From assembly GCF_000737705.1 (NCBI RefSeq), contig NZ_JPRH01000001.1, positions 124,001 through 188,000 of the forward strand: a stretch of DNA of 64,000 bases, read 5' to 3'. The notes under the pieces are model-generated. The model ran no database searches, was not told the DNA's origin, and worked only from the letters and a program-made list of their open reading frames with translations. How positions within the stretch are numbered: the stretch's first letter is position 1; each line of letters begins with the position of its first letter. Origin of the DNA: Chryseobacterium soli. Lineage in GTDB: Bacteria; Bacteroidota; Bacteroidia; Flavobacteriales; Weeksellaceae. Position numbers and translations under genes: made by a program. Of the stretch, positions 1-7,882 are shown in pieces.

Positions 1-1451
1 TGGGAGGACTGGTTGTAGGATCTCTAAGTAATTCAAACATTTCAGTATCGGGGCCGGCAGCAGGTTTAACGGCTATTGTTTTAACAGCTATTACAGATCT
101 CGGAGCTTTTGAACTCTTCCTTTGTGCCGGTATTATCGCCGGTCTTATCCAATTGATCTTAGGATTTATAAGAGCCGGAAGCATCTCCAATTATTTTCCA
201 AATAACGTGATTGAAGGAATGCTCGCCGCCATCGGAATCATTATTATTTTAAAACAAATACCTCATGCATTGGGATTTGATCAGGATTACGAGGGACACG
301 AATCTATTTTTGATAAAGGATTAAATTTCAATTATTTCACTGAATTATTTGGTGCCGTACATCCGGGTGCCATCCTTGTGACTGTAGTTTCAGTGACCAT
401 CCTTATCATTTGGGACAAGGTACCTTCACTCAGAAGAATGAAAATGCTGCCGGGAGCTTTAGTCGCAGTGGTTGCAGGTATTGCATTGAACGAAGCTTTT
501 AAGTTATCCGGAAGTTCACTGGCTATCGGAACCCAGCATCTTGTTTCCCTGCCTGTACCGCAATCGCTTGATGATTTTAAAAACCTTATTACGATGCCTG
601 ATTTTAATGGATTTACGAATCCTAAAGTCTGGATTATAGGGGCAACCATCGCCATTGTGGCCTCTATTGAAACCCTGCTTTGTATTGAGGCTTCAGACAG
701 GCTTGATCAGCAGAGAAGAATTACAGATACCAATCTCGAGCTTAGAGCTCAGGGAATAGGAAACCTCATCAGTTCATTCATTGGAGGACTTCCGATGACT
801 TCTGTAGTAGTAAGAAGTTCTGCGAATGCCAATGCGGGTGCCACTTCCAAGATGTCCGCAATGATTCACGGCTTCCTATTATTGGTTTGTGTACTTACCA
901 TTCCTTTCATTTTAAATTTAATACCGCTGGCAACCCTTGCCGCAGTATTGATTTTGGTAGGATATAAATTAGCAAAACCAGTTACCTTCAAACATTTTTG
1001 GGATCTTGGGAAATTTCAGTTTATTCCCTTTGTTGCAACAGTAGTGGCTGTAGTGGCAACCGATCTTTTAAAAGGAGTGGGGATTGGACTGGCGATTTCT
1101 GTGTTCTACATCCTTCAGGGAAATATGAAACGGGCTTATTATCTGAGTAAGGAAAAACTGGATGGTGCCGATGGGATTAAGATGAAACTTGCCGAAGAAG
1201 TTTCGTTCTTGAATAAAGCAGCAATCAAAAAGACGTTAAAAAACATAAAACCTAATTCTACTATAGTTATTGATGCCTCCGGAACTTCGTATATTGCGAC
1301 TGATGTATTGGAAATGATCCAGGATTTTGCTAATATCCGTGCAAAAGAGGAAGACATCAATGTGGAGCTTATGGGCTTCAAAACATCATATAAAGATTAT
1401 GAAACAGATCAGGATTCTCATATCGTGATTACCCACAAAAGAGCAATGTAA
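1..1451 (+). CDS. SulP family inorganic anion transporter, 5' truncated by window edge
   Basis: The reading frame is open from base 3 and continues off the window, so the N-terminus is missing. The part present begins in the SulP core, where an SGPAAGLT motif typical of the family is encoded near base 50. Many hydrophobic membrane segments follow. The C-terminus (from about base 1180) is a cytoplasmic STAS-type domain with the strand STIVIDASGTSYIATDVLEM. SulP proteins carry sulfate, bicarbonate or dicarboxylates. A carbonic anhydrase gene starts 43 bp downstream, which favours bicarbonate or CO2-linked transport here, but the substrate cannot be read from the sequence. An internal ATG at 153 is not the true start because the family core extends upstream of it. 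Confidence 0.92.
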   Translation, partial: GGLVVGSLSNSNISVSGPAAGLTAIVLTAITDLGAFELFLCAGIIAGLIQLILGFIRAGSISNYFPNNVIEGMLAAIGIIIILKQIPHALGFDQDYEGHESIFDKGLNFNYFTELFGAVHPGAILVTVVSVTILIIWDKVPSLRRMKMLPGALVAVVAGIALNEAFKLSGSSLAIGTQHLVSLPVPQSLDDFKNLITMPDFNGFTNPKVWIIGATIAIVASIETLLCIEASDRLDQQRRITDTNLELRAQGIGNLISSFIGGLPMTSVVVRSSANANAGATSKMSAMIHGFLLLVCVLTIPFILNLIPLATLAAVLILVGYKLAKPVTFKHFWDLGKFQFIPFVATVVAVVATDLLKGVGIGLAISVFYILQGNMKRAYYLSKEKLDGADGIKMKLAEEVSFLNKAAIKKTLKNIKPNSTIVIDASGTSYIATDVLEMIQDFANIRAKEEDINVELMGFKTSYKDYETDQDSHIVITHKRAM

Positions 1452-1494
1452 GCGTATTACAATAATTTTTTAATTTTAAAAATAAATAAATCAT

Positions 1495-2130
1495 ATGAAA
1501 GCACATACACACGAAACTCAATCTACCATTACTCCTGAAAAAGCATTAGATTTTTTAAAGGACGGAAATCAAAGATTTGTAAATAATCTAAAGGCAAACA
1601 GAGATCTTTTAGGACAAGTAAATGCAACACGTGAAGGCCAATGGCCTTTTGCCGTAATTTTAAGTTGTATAGACAGTCGTACATCTGCAGAACTTATTTT
1701 CGATCAGGGATTGGGAGATATTTTCAGCATTAGAATTGCTGGTAATTTTATAAATCAAGATATTCTAGGATCAATGGAATTTGGTTGTAACGTTGCTGGT
1801 TCAAAGCTTGTTGTAGTTTTAGGACACACTAAATGCGGTGCATTAAAAGGTGGTCTGGATGCAGCACAAATCCAAAAAATGGGAATGGATAATCTAAACC
1901 ATTTGATTAATCATTTCGACCCAATTATCGAAAATATCATTGAAGAAGGCGAAGAACGTTCATCAAAAAACGCTGCGCTTCTGGAAAGACTGAATCAGCA
2001 AAACGTAAAAAGTGCAATCGAAGATATCCGGGCACAAAGTTCAACACTTAAAAATCTTGAAAACGAAGGTAAAATCAAAATAATTGGAGCTAATTACGAT
2101 GTTGAAACCGGAGTTGTAACCTGGCTGTAA
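1495..2130 (+). CDS. Beta-class carbonic anhydrase
   Basis: A 211-residue cytoplasmic enzyme interconverting CO2 and bicarbonate. The zinc site of the beta class is complete: C58 with the D60/R62 dyad in SCIDSR, then H111 and C114 in HTKCGA. Length is normal for the family and no signal peptide is seen. It lies 43 bp after the SulP transporter gene on the same strand, with no terminator between, so the two are probably co-transcribed and may work as a bicarbonate uptake or pH pair. A strong hairpin terminator follows at 2218-2245. Confidence 0.95.
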   Translation: MKAHTHETQSTITPEKALDFLKDGNQRFVNNLKANRDLLGQVNATREGQWPFAVILSCIDSRTSAELIFDQGLGDIFSIRIAGNFINQDILGSMEFGCNVAGSKLVVVLGHTKCGALKGGLDAAQIQKMGMDNLNHLINHFDPIIENIIEEGEERSSKNAALLERLNQQNVKSAIEDIRAQSSTLKNLENEGKIKIIGANYDVETGVVTWL

Positions 2131-2217
2131 GAGATAACAATCTGCATATTTTTATTACACATACCTAAAAAACATTTTAATAGTTAGATTGGAAATTGAT
2201 TTTTTAAAGTGTAATAT

Positions 2218-2245
2218 AAAGGCCATCGAGATCCGATGGCCTTTT
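2218..2245 (+). terminator. Intrinsic terminator after carbonic anhydrase
   Basis: Perfect GGCCATCG/CGATGGCC stem with a 5-nt loop, flanked by AAA and TTTT. It ends the SulP-carbonic anhydrase unit. Confidence 0.85.
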
Positions 2246-2298
2246 ATGATAATTATTTTAATTCAAAATGGCTCTGTCTATTAATATTTAACTGAAAA

Positions 2299-2862
2299 TT
2301 ACTTCCCGTTAAAAGCAGACATGGTATTATTGATTCCAGCAAAAACAAATGATAAGCAGGCTTTCGAAAATTTATCGATTCTTTCAGACAGTTTTTCCGA
2401 TTCCTCTTCATTCCAGGTACCCAGTACATAATCGACCTGTCTTCCTTCAGAAAAATCAGCAGAGATTCCAAAACGGAGTCTCGCATAATTTTGAGTCTGA
2501 AGCATTTCATTAACACTTTTGAGTCCGTTATGTCCCGCATCAGAACCTTTCATTTTCATTCTTAATGTTCCGAAAGGCAGTACTAAATCGTCTGTAACAA
2601 TAAGTACATTTTCAAGCGGAATATTTTCTTTCTGCATCCAGAATTTCACGGCATTTCCTGAAAGATTCATATAGGTATCCGGTTTCAGGACAAACACTTT
2701 TCTTCCTTTGTATTTGCCTTCTGCCATCCATCCGAAATTGGTGGTATTAAATGAAGCTTCCAACGTCTCTGCTACTTTTTCAGCGACTTTAAAGCCTATA
2801 TTGTGTCTTGTATTTTCGTATTCGGGGCCTTTGTTTCCTAAGCCCACTATTAAATATTTCAT
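2299..2862 (-). CDS. pth: Peptidyl-tRNA hydrolase
   Basis: A 187-residue cytoplasmic enzyme that releases tRNA from prematurely dissociated peptidyl-tRNA. The N-terminus has the family signature VGLGNKGPEY followed by NTRHNIG, placing N10 and the catalytic H20 where expected. The later motif GSDAGHNGLKS is also typical. Length matches bacterial Pth. It is monocistronic or nearly so: a -7 box lies at 2876-2883, 13 nt upstream of the ATG, and overlaps the region where the neighbouring lipoprotein gene terminates. Confidence 0.96.
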   Translation of the reverse strand: MKYLIVGLGNKGPEYENTRHNIGFKVAEKVAETLEASFNTTNFGWMAEGKYKGRKVFVLKPDTYMNLSGNAVKFWMQKENIPLENVLIVTDDLVLPFGTLRMKMKGSDAGHNGLKSVNEMLQTQNYARLRFGISADFSEGRQVDYVLGTWNEEESEKLSERIDKFSKACLSFVFAGINNTMSAFNGK

Positions 2863-2875
2863 GAGAAATTTTTTG

Positions 2876-2907
2876 CAAAATTAAGAGATAAAAAATAAAA
2901 AACTCAA
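2876..2907 (-). promoter_or_regulatory. Promoter of pth
   Basis: On the minus strand a TAATTTTG (-7 type TAnnTTTG, plus-strand 2876-2883) is preceded by TTG at 2905-2907 with 21 bp spacing, which fits the Bacteroidota sigma-A consensus. Confidence 0.6.
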
Positions 2908-2926
2908 CCTTAGAAAGATTGAGTTT
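2897..2926 (-). terminator. Terminator after lipoprotein gene 2949-3896
   Basis: ACTCAA/TTGAGT hairpin that on the minus strand runs into a T-rich tract. It shares bases with the pth promoter. Confidence 0.65.
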
Positions 2927-2948
2927 AAATATTATTAAAAATTGTTTC

Positions 2949-3896
2949 CTATAAAGGTTTATAAATATAATTTACACCCAATCCTTTAGTCATGTAGGTC
3001 TGAGGATCATATGAATAATTCGTTGTCTGAATAACAGGCGCCGGAATAGGCAATGTAAGATCTGAAACAGAAAGTCTTTTCGGACTGTTTGGAGAAAGGA
3101 TGAAACTTTCCACATCATTTCTTTCTGTAGATAAAAGTCTTGAGATCTTATAAGCCGTTGGCAATAAGGTAAACGGACTGATTTGAGTATCATAACTGCT
3201 AAAATCATATCCATATCTTTCTGTAGCGGTTCCAAATACGCCTCCTGTCATAGGACCGTAATTTCTTTCTGCTCTGGCAATATTATCTCCTAAATACGTA
3301 TACGTAGTTTTTGAATAGTCGGTATACGCAAATGGAATTCCTGAAGCATCAGGACCGTTTCTCATGGTAATGGTTTCCAGTTTGGCAGTTGCCGTATTAT
3401 ATTCTAAGCTGTACAATGTTTTAGACTTTCTCAATAATGCCATTGGATTCGGCGGCATACCTGGAAGAGCTGGTGGCCTTCTGTAAATAGAACGGTTTTC
3501 AGAAATCGTTTCTAATCTTCCGATGTTTCCATAGGTAAATAACTGCGTATAAGAAACGCTGTCTGTATCGATAATACCATTATCATCAAGATCAAGGAAA
3601 CCGTTAAAATTGATTTTGCTTACTTTATCTCCACTGTACATGATATCAGTGATTGATTTCGGTTTTCCTGCTGCAACACCGCTTGAAAGAACTTTTGATA
3701 GAAGAAGTCCGTTGTATTGGTATTCTGCTATGGTATCTGCATCTGTAATCTCTCTATACAGAGCTCTTGGACCTATTAAGCCTCCGGTATTGTTCAAATC
3801 CACTAAAGGATTTCCGTCATCATCCAATAAATCCTTGCAAGAATGTACCGAAGAGAAACCTGCTAATAATAAGATAAAGTAGAAAAGTTGTTTCAT
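2949..3896 (-). CDS. Hypothetical lipoprotein, paralogue of the next gene
   Basis: A 315-residue exported lipoprotein. The signal peptide ends at lipobox SVHSC (C20), and an acidic stretch (DLLDDDG) follows soon after, resembling the flavobacterial lipoprotein surface-export signal. The body contains Tyr/Thr-rich beta segments such as TYLGDNIARAE and ends in NYIYKPL. The upstream neighbour (3995-4867) shares the layout, with YTYDATGKLTKV, NYVGDNISQA and a KYTYKTL ending, so the two are diverged tandem paralogues. I do not recognise a named domain and no function is proposed. The -7 box TATATTTG lies at 3922-3929. Confidence 0.85.
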   Translation of the reverse strand: MKQLFYFILLLAGFSSVHSCKDLLDDDGNPLVDLNNTGGLIGPRALYREITDADTIAEYQYNGLLLSKVLSSGVAAGKPKSITDIMYSGDKVSKINFNGFLDLDDNGIIDTDSVSYTQLFTYGNIGRLETISENRSIYRRPPALPGMPPNPMALLRKSKTLYSLEYNTATAKLETITMRNGPDASGIPFAYTDYSKTTYTYLGDNIARAERNYGPMTGGVFGTATERYGYDFSSYDTQISPFTLLPTAYKISRLLSTERNDVESFILSPNSPKRLSVSDLTLPIPAPVIQTTNYSYDPQTYMTKGLGVNYIYKPL

Positions 3897-3921
3897 TTCC
3901 AGGTGATTGTTTATATTTCCA

Positions 3922-3929
3922 CAAATATA
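3922..3929 (-). promoter_or_regulatory. -7 box for lipoprotein gene 2949-3896
   Basis: Minus-strand TATATTTG 25 nt upstream of the ATG. The box and the T-rich tract next to it resemble the box of the paralogue at 4893-4900. No clear -33 element is seen. Confidence 0.5.
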
Positions 3930-3994
3930 ATTTTTTTTTGCATAAAAATTATATTTTTATTTATATTCTAGTAAAACTAATAATGTATTAGTGC

Positions 3995-4867
3995 TTATAA
4001 AGTTTTGTATGTATACTTTACTGTTTGAGTTTGATCTGAAGTTGGATAACTTTGAGAATCATACATATAGGACTTAGGAATACTTACAGCAGGCGTCGGA
4101 GACGGATACATGAAGTACATTGATGTAGGGTTGTTCGGAGAAATCGTATAAAAATTCTGTGGACGAATCAAGCTCCATACCACAAAGAATGCTTTAGGCA
4201 GCGTACTATACGGGCTTTTTCTCATATCATAATTCTGAAAATTATAGATATTAGTGGTTGCGGTCGCCATATTCGGAGCACCGGTTCCGTCTACAACTCC
4301 TTTTGACCAAACTGCCTGAGAAATATTATCTCCCACATAGTTAAGCACAGTCTGTGTAAAGACTGTATAAGTGGTCATTCCTCCTACTTTTCTCTTTTCC
4401 ACTACTTTTGTAAGCTTTCCTGTTGCATCATAGGTGTATACAAAATCGCTTATATAGGAATTGGGTACCGTAGGGGCTGTAGCCACACATGATGTACTGT
4501 ATACTCTTCCGTTACTGTCAAGAATAACATTGAAATCATAATCAATACTGCCTGTCGCAGTTCCCGTAAATTTTATATTGGAGATTATTTTATTGCTGGT
4601 ATAGGTTAATGCACCTGTTAATGTAGCACCAGCCGTATTATCATCTTTTACAGTAGCTTTTTGTAAAATACCTGTATTTGTTGTGATATATTCTTCCTGT
4701 ACAGCATTATTAACAGTAATCTTATCCAACACTCTGGAGTCTTGAGGTGTAGTACCATTTCCACCTGAACCGCCGGATTCCACAGGGTCTGACGTTGTAT
4801 TATCACAAGAAATCATAAACCCGAAAAGTATTCCAGCAAGTATTTTAAGAAGATAGTTTTTTCCCAT
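3995..4867 (-). CDS. Hypothetical lipoprotein, paralogue of 2949-3896
   Basis: A 290-residue lipoprotein with a signal peptide ending at GFMISC (C21), followed by an acidic DNTTSDP segment and a Gly/Ser-rich linker. The mature part is beta-rich with repeated YTYD-like elements and ends in KYTYKTL. It aligns by eye with the 315-residue neighbour downstream (same order of GKLTKV, YVGDNI and PTAY/PKAF segments), pointing to tandem duplication. Its own -7 box is at 4893-4900. Function unknown; probably an outer-membrane or surface protein. Confidence 0.85.
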   Translation of the reverse strand: MGKNYLLKILAGILFGFMISCDNTTSDPVESGGSGGNGTTPQDSRVLDKITVNNAVQEEYITTNTGILQKATVKDDNTAGATLTGALTYTSNKIISNIKFTGTATGSIDYDFNVILDSNGRVYSTSCVATAPTVPNSYISDFVYTYDATGKLTKVVEKRKVGGMTTYTVFTQTVLNYVGDNISQAVWSKGVVDGTGAPNMATATTNIYNFQNYDMRKSPYSTLPKAFFVVWSLIRPQNFYTISPNNPTSMYFMYPSPTPAVSIPKSYMYDSQSYPTSDQTQTVKYTYKTL

Positions 4868-4892
4868 GTAGAATTTAGATTTTTAGTCGCTC

Positions 4893-4900
4893 CAAATATA
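4893..4900 (-). promoter_or_regulatory. -7 box for lipoprotein gene 3995-4867
   Basis: Minus-strand TATATTTG (TAnnTTTG), the same octamer as at 3922-3929 of the paralogue. Confidence 0.5.
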
Positions 4901-4965
4901 ATTTATTTTTTTTTCAGAACATTCATTTTTTTAAACAAATCGCAATTATTTAATTTTTTAAACAA

Positions 4966-5000
4966 AAAAAAATCTAAAAACATATCATTTTTAGATTTTC
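4966..5000 (-). terminator. Terminator of the three-gene secreted-protein operon
   Basis: AATCTAAAAA/TTTTTAGATT hairpin with a 7-nt loop. On the minus strand it is followed by a run of T, just past the stop codon at 5021. Confidence 0.75.
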
Positions 5001-5020
5001 AATTCTATTTTATTATGAAA

Positions 5021-5764
5021 TTAATACGGTTGCAAAACAGAAGTTGTTAACACAGACTGTGACATCTCACTATTTAGGAATGTAGAATTCACTGCCGTTC
5101 CAATTCCCAGTGTTCCTGAGTTTAGATTTCGCTTTGTACAGGCTACTTTCACACTGTAATTGTTTTTAGGAGCCAGATTGGTAAGCGTTGCATTAAGATT
5201 AAAAATCTTATAGGTTCCTTCATCACCCAGCAGCACATCAGTTCTCACTGCTCTGAGCGCATTATCCACAAAAATACCGCAGGCAAAACCTGAAGAAGAC
5301 GTTGTATTTCCGGTCTTCTGAGCCGTTGTCTGAAAGCTGAACACTACTTTATTGGTAGCATTGGTAATAGAAAAAGTATCTGTATTCCCCGTAAGCACGG
5401 TCCATGTGCTTCCCAGCGAAGTTCCTTCAGTATAAGGGCTTGTAGAACCATTCCCATTATTAAAAACAGCTCCTATTTTATCCGATACAGAATTTATAGA
5501 ATACATAGCCATACTTCCCTGTCCGTCAGCAATTTTTACACTTTTCCAATCATTCGCGGCAAGATCTGTATTGTTATGCAGCATCATCCCTGCTGTACCT
5601 GCGGAACCTTTCAACAGATTGGTTCCTCCGGTTCTGATTTCTTTTCTTACATTGAGATCTCCATTTACATCCAGCATATTAACCGGAGCTGATGTATTAA
5701 CACCCACTTGGGCATGAGCAAAAACAGCCAGTAATAAAGATGTTACAAAAAATATTTTTTTCAT
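5021..5764 (-). CDS. Secreted hypothetical protein, third gene of paralogous operon
   Basis: A 247-residue protein with a Sec signal peptide (MKKIFFVTSLLLAVFAHAQ). A VGVNTSAPVNMLDVNGD segment follows, the short beta motif seen at the head of many Bacteroidota surface and tail-fibre-like proteins. Next come RKEI and a Gly-rich segment with WKSV. The C-terminal half contains FACGIF and VACTKR, two cysteines also present in both operon partners. The gene starts 8 bp after its neighbour ends and is followed by the operon terminator. Probably a surface-exposed beta-sandwich protein; function unknown. Confidence 0.85.
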   Translation of the reverse strand: MKKIFFVTSLLLAVFAHAQVGVNTSAPVNMLDVNGDLNVRKEIRTGGTNLLKGSAGTAGMMLHNNTDLAANDWKSVKIADGQGSMAMYSINSVSDKIGAVFNNGNGSTSPYTEGTSLGSTWTVLTGNTDTFSITNATNKVVFSFQTTAQKTGNTTSSSGFACGIFVDNALRAVRTDVLLGDEGTYKIFNLNATLTNLAPKNNYSVKVACTKRNLNSGTLGIGTAVNSTFLNSEMSQSVLTTSVLQPY

Positions 5765-5772
5765 GATTTGAT

Positions 5773-6591
5773 TTAGTTTGTAATAGAATTAAAGACCTGT
5801 GGAATTTCATACACGTCCACTTTCAGAGAAGACTGAGTAATAAAGTCATTAATATTGTCACTTGCATTAATTCCGATAGCCAATACAACATCATTCGTTG
5901 TATTATATGATTTTAATCTTGAACACGCCACACTTATTACATGCTCGCCTGTAGAAAGATTGGAAACCACCCCAATCTGATTATGGGTGATAAATGTACT
6001 TGAGGCACTGCTCGCTTTCAGGTTTCTTTGTCTCAGATTAACTAATTTATCATCCACGAAAATACCGCAGGCATAATCAATGGATATATCGGGAGAAGTA
6101 TTGGCAGGAAAGGTAGCCTGAACTACTGTTTCAAACTGGAAATACGTTTTACTTTCCGCACTGAAAACTTTAATAGTAGGTGACAATCCTTCAATTTTTT
6201 TAAACCCTGAAAATGCACTGATATCATTGCCTTTTGCAAACGTTGTAGATCGTGAAGTGATCGCAGATTGTTCCGTGCTGGTAAATTTAAGTCCCGTCTT
6301 ATTTGAAAAAGAGTTATTAAATATTAAATAAAATTTATTGGTTTCATATTCGGGAATACGGAGTGTTTTCCATGTTGGCGGATATCCTTCCCCCTGAGAA
6401 ACCAAAAGCTGGTCATTATTTCCCTGAAAAAGGGTATTATCTGTAGTGTTAAGTACCACGATCTTATTTCTGAAATTCACATCACCATTCACATCCAGTT
6501 TTGCTTTTGGACTTTCCGTTTTTATTCCTATTTGTGCAGATAATATAAGCCCCGCTGAAAAAAGCAGAGTCGATAATAATTTTTTCATCAC
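5773..6591 (-). CDS. Secreted hypothetical protein, second gene of paralogous operon
   Basis: A 272-residue protein with a signal peptide ending near LILSAQ. It has the same architecture as its neighbours: IGIKTESPKAKLDVNGD, then VSQGEGYPPTWKTL, and in the C-terminal half YACGIFVDDKLVNLR and SVACSRL with the shared pair of cysteines. Starts 2 bp after the upstream gene ends, so translation may be coupled. Function unknown; the whole set looks like a locally duplicated surface-protein family. Confidence 0.85.
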   Translation of the reverse strand: MMKKLLSTLLFSAGLILSAQIGIKTESPKAKLDVNGDVNFRNKIVVLNTTDNTLFQGNNDQLLVSQGEGYPPTWKTLRIPEYETNKFYLIFNNSFSNKTGLKFTSTEQSAITSRSTTFAKGNDISAFSGFKKIEGLSPTIKVFSAESKTYFQFETVVQATFPANTSPDISIDYACGIFVDDKLVNLRQRNLKASSASSTFITHNQIGVVSNLSTGEHVISVACSRLKSYNTTNDVVLAIGINASDNINDFITQSSLKVDVYEIPQVFNSITN

Positions 6592-6593
6592 TA

Positions 6594-7415
6594 TTAATTG
6601 GCTTGGTAGGTTACGTATTCAATAACGTCTATTTTCATAACAGACTCAAGGGTAAATGCATTGGAAACCGTATTGGTATTGGACACATTACGTCCTATTG
6701 CAAACTGGGATAACACATTGGATGTGTCTATCTTTCTGCATGCAAGTTTCACTTTCTGAGCTCCTACAGGCACATTTTGCTCTGTATAACTAAGTGTGAA
6801 GATATAATCCTGGATTCCTTCTTTATCCGTATTATTATTGGAAGCGATTTTATCCGGACGTACAGCCACAAGCTTTCCGTTTCTGAAAACCCCACATGCA
6901 AATCCAATATTCTGGGAAGTTGTCGCAACCGGAGCTTTCATTTCAACGCCTGTCTGGAACTGATAGGTCAGTCTGTTTTTTCCGTTTTTGATTGTAAAAT
7001 TATTTTCAAGCCCTGGAATCTCTACCCACTTTCCTTTACTGGTATCGGTTATATCGTCACCAACATTATTTTTATAAATGGTATCTCCTGCTACGTTGCT
7101 GGAAAGAGTGGTGATGCCCACCTGGTCTGATGATAAATACGAATTGATTAATTTGTATTGTCCTTCTTCCATAAAGGAAAGATTTAATGACTTCCAAACA
7201 GGAGGTAGTCCTTCTCCTTGTGAAACCAAAACCTGACCATTTAATCCGGCATTACCTGCCGAGGTTGAAGTACCGCCTACTCTAAGTTCTTTTCTTAAGG
7301 TGGTTTTCCCGTTTACATCGAGAGTAGAATTGGGTGAACTAGTCCCTATTCCCACCTGCGCGTTAGCATAAAGCGATAACAGCCCAGCTAAACAGCAATA
7401 CATTGATTTTTTCAT
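6594..7415 (-). CDS. Secreted hypothetical protein, first gene of paralogous operon
   Basis: A 273-residue protein. The reading frame stays open to 7514, but the ATG at 7415 is chosen because it starts a proper signal peptide (MKKSMYCCLAGLLSLYANAQ) and lies just after a -7 box at 7427-7434. After the signal come VGIGTSSPNSTLDVNGK, RKELRVGGTS and VSQGEGLPPVWKSL. The C-terminal half has FACGVFRNGKLVAVR and KLACRK, keeping the cysteine pair of the two downstream paralogues. Function unknown. Confidence 0.85.
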   Translation of the reverse strand: MKKSMYCCLAGLLSLYANAQVGIGTSSPNSTLDVNGKTTLRKELRVGGTSTSAGNAGLNGQVLVSQGEGLPPVWKSLNLSFMEEGQYKLINSYLSSDQVGITTLSSNVAGDTIYKNNVGDDITDTSKGKWVEIPGLENNFTIKNGKNRLTYQFQTGVEMKAPVATTSQNIGFACGVFRNGKLVAVRPDKIASNNNTDKEGIQDYIFTLSYTEQNVPVGAQKVKLACRKIDTSNVLSQFAIGRNVSNTNTVSNAFTLESVMKIDVIEYVTYQAN

Positions 7416-7426
7416 ATAAAGGGCTG

Positions 7427-7434
7427 CAAAGGTA
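7427..7434 (-). promoter_or_regulatory. -7 box of the secreted-protein operon
   Basis: Minus-strand TACCTTTG ends 11 nt before the ATG at 7415, so the 5' leader would be only a few nucleotides. It supports the internal start chosen for the first gene. Confidence 0.6.
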
Positions 7435-7806
7435 CAAATTCCCCATACAAAAAACCAGCAAACAACCGTATAAACCAATAACAATAAGCGAATTACGACA
7501 TTTAATTCACTCATAAAAAAGTAGACTTATTGTATTTTTTAAATGTTTTTTTATAATAATTAATAAAAAATGAATCCTTCAAAACATTGACTACATCAAG
7601 GTTAACAGCTTTATTTTTCTCATTAAAAAGTGACTTGTAGCACCCACAGGCACCGTTTATCCGTAATTAGTGACTTAAATTTTCAATCTAGAAAAATTCC
7701 TATTTTTTGATAAAAATCATGAAAAATATACTATTCATGGGGAAAATGATTAGAAATTCACACCCAAAAAAGAAAGGTAAAAAGACATTTCGTAAGAGAA
7801 AAAATA
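7435..7806. other. Intergenic stretch without recognised gene
   Basis: AT-rich spacer between the minus-strand operon and the mfd terminator. AGTGACTT occurs twice (near 7631 and 7668), but I see no convincing coding sequence, RNA gene or mobile-element remnant. A plus-strand frame at 7707-7964 runs through the mfd terminator and antisense to the mfd 3' end and is rejected. Confidence 0.5.
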
Positions 7807-7845
7807 AAAAAAATCTAAAAGTACCAGGTATTTTAGATTTTTTTT
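7807..7845 (-). terminator. Terminator of mfd
   Basis: AAATCTAAAA/TTTTAGATTT hairpin flanked by A and T runs on both sides, 37 bp past the mfd stop. It could act in both directions. Confidence 0.8.
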
Positions 7846-7882
7846 ATGTGAATAATAAGGTCAAAAAAATTAGTGATTATTT

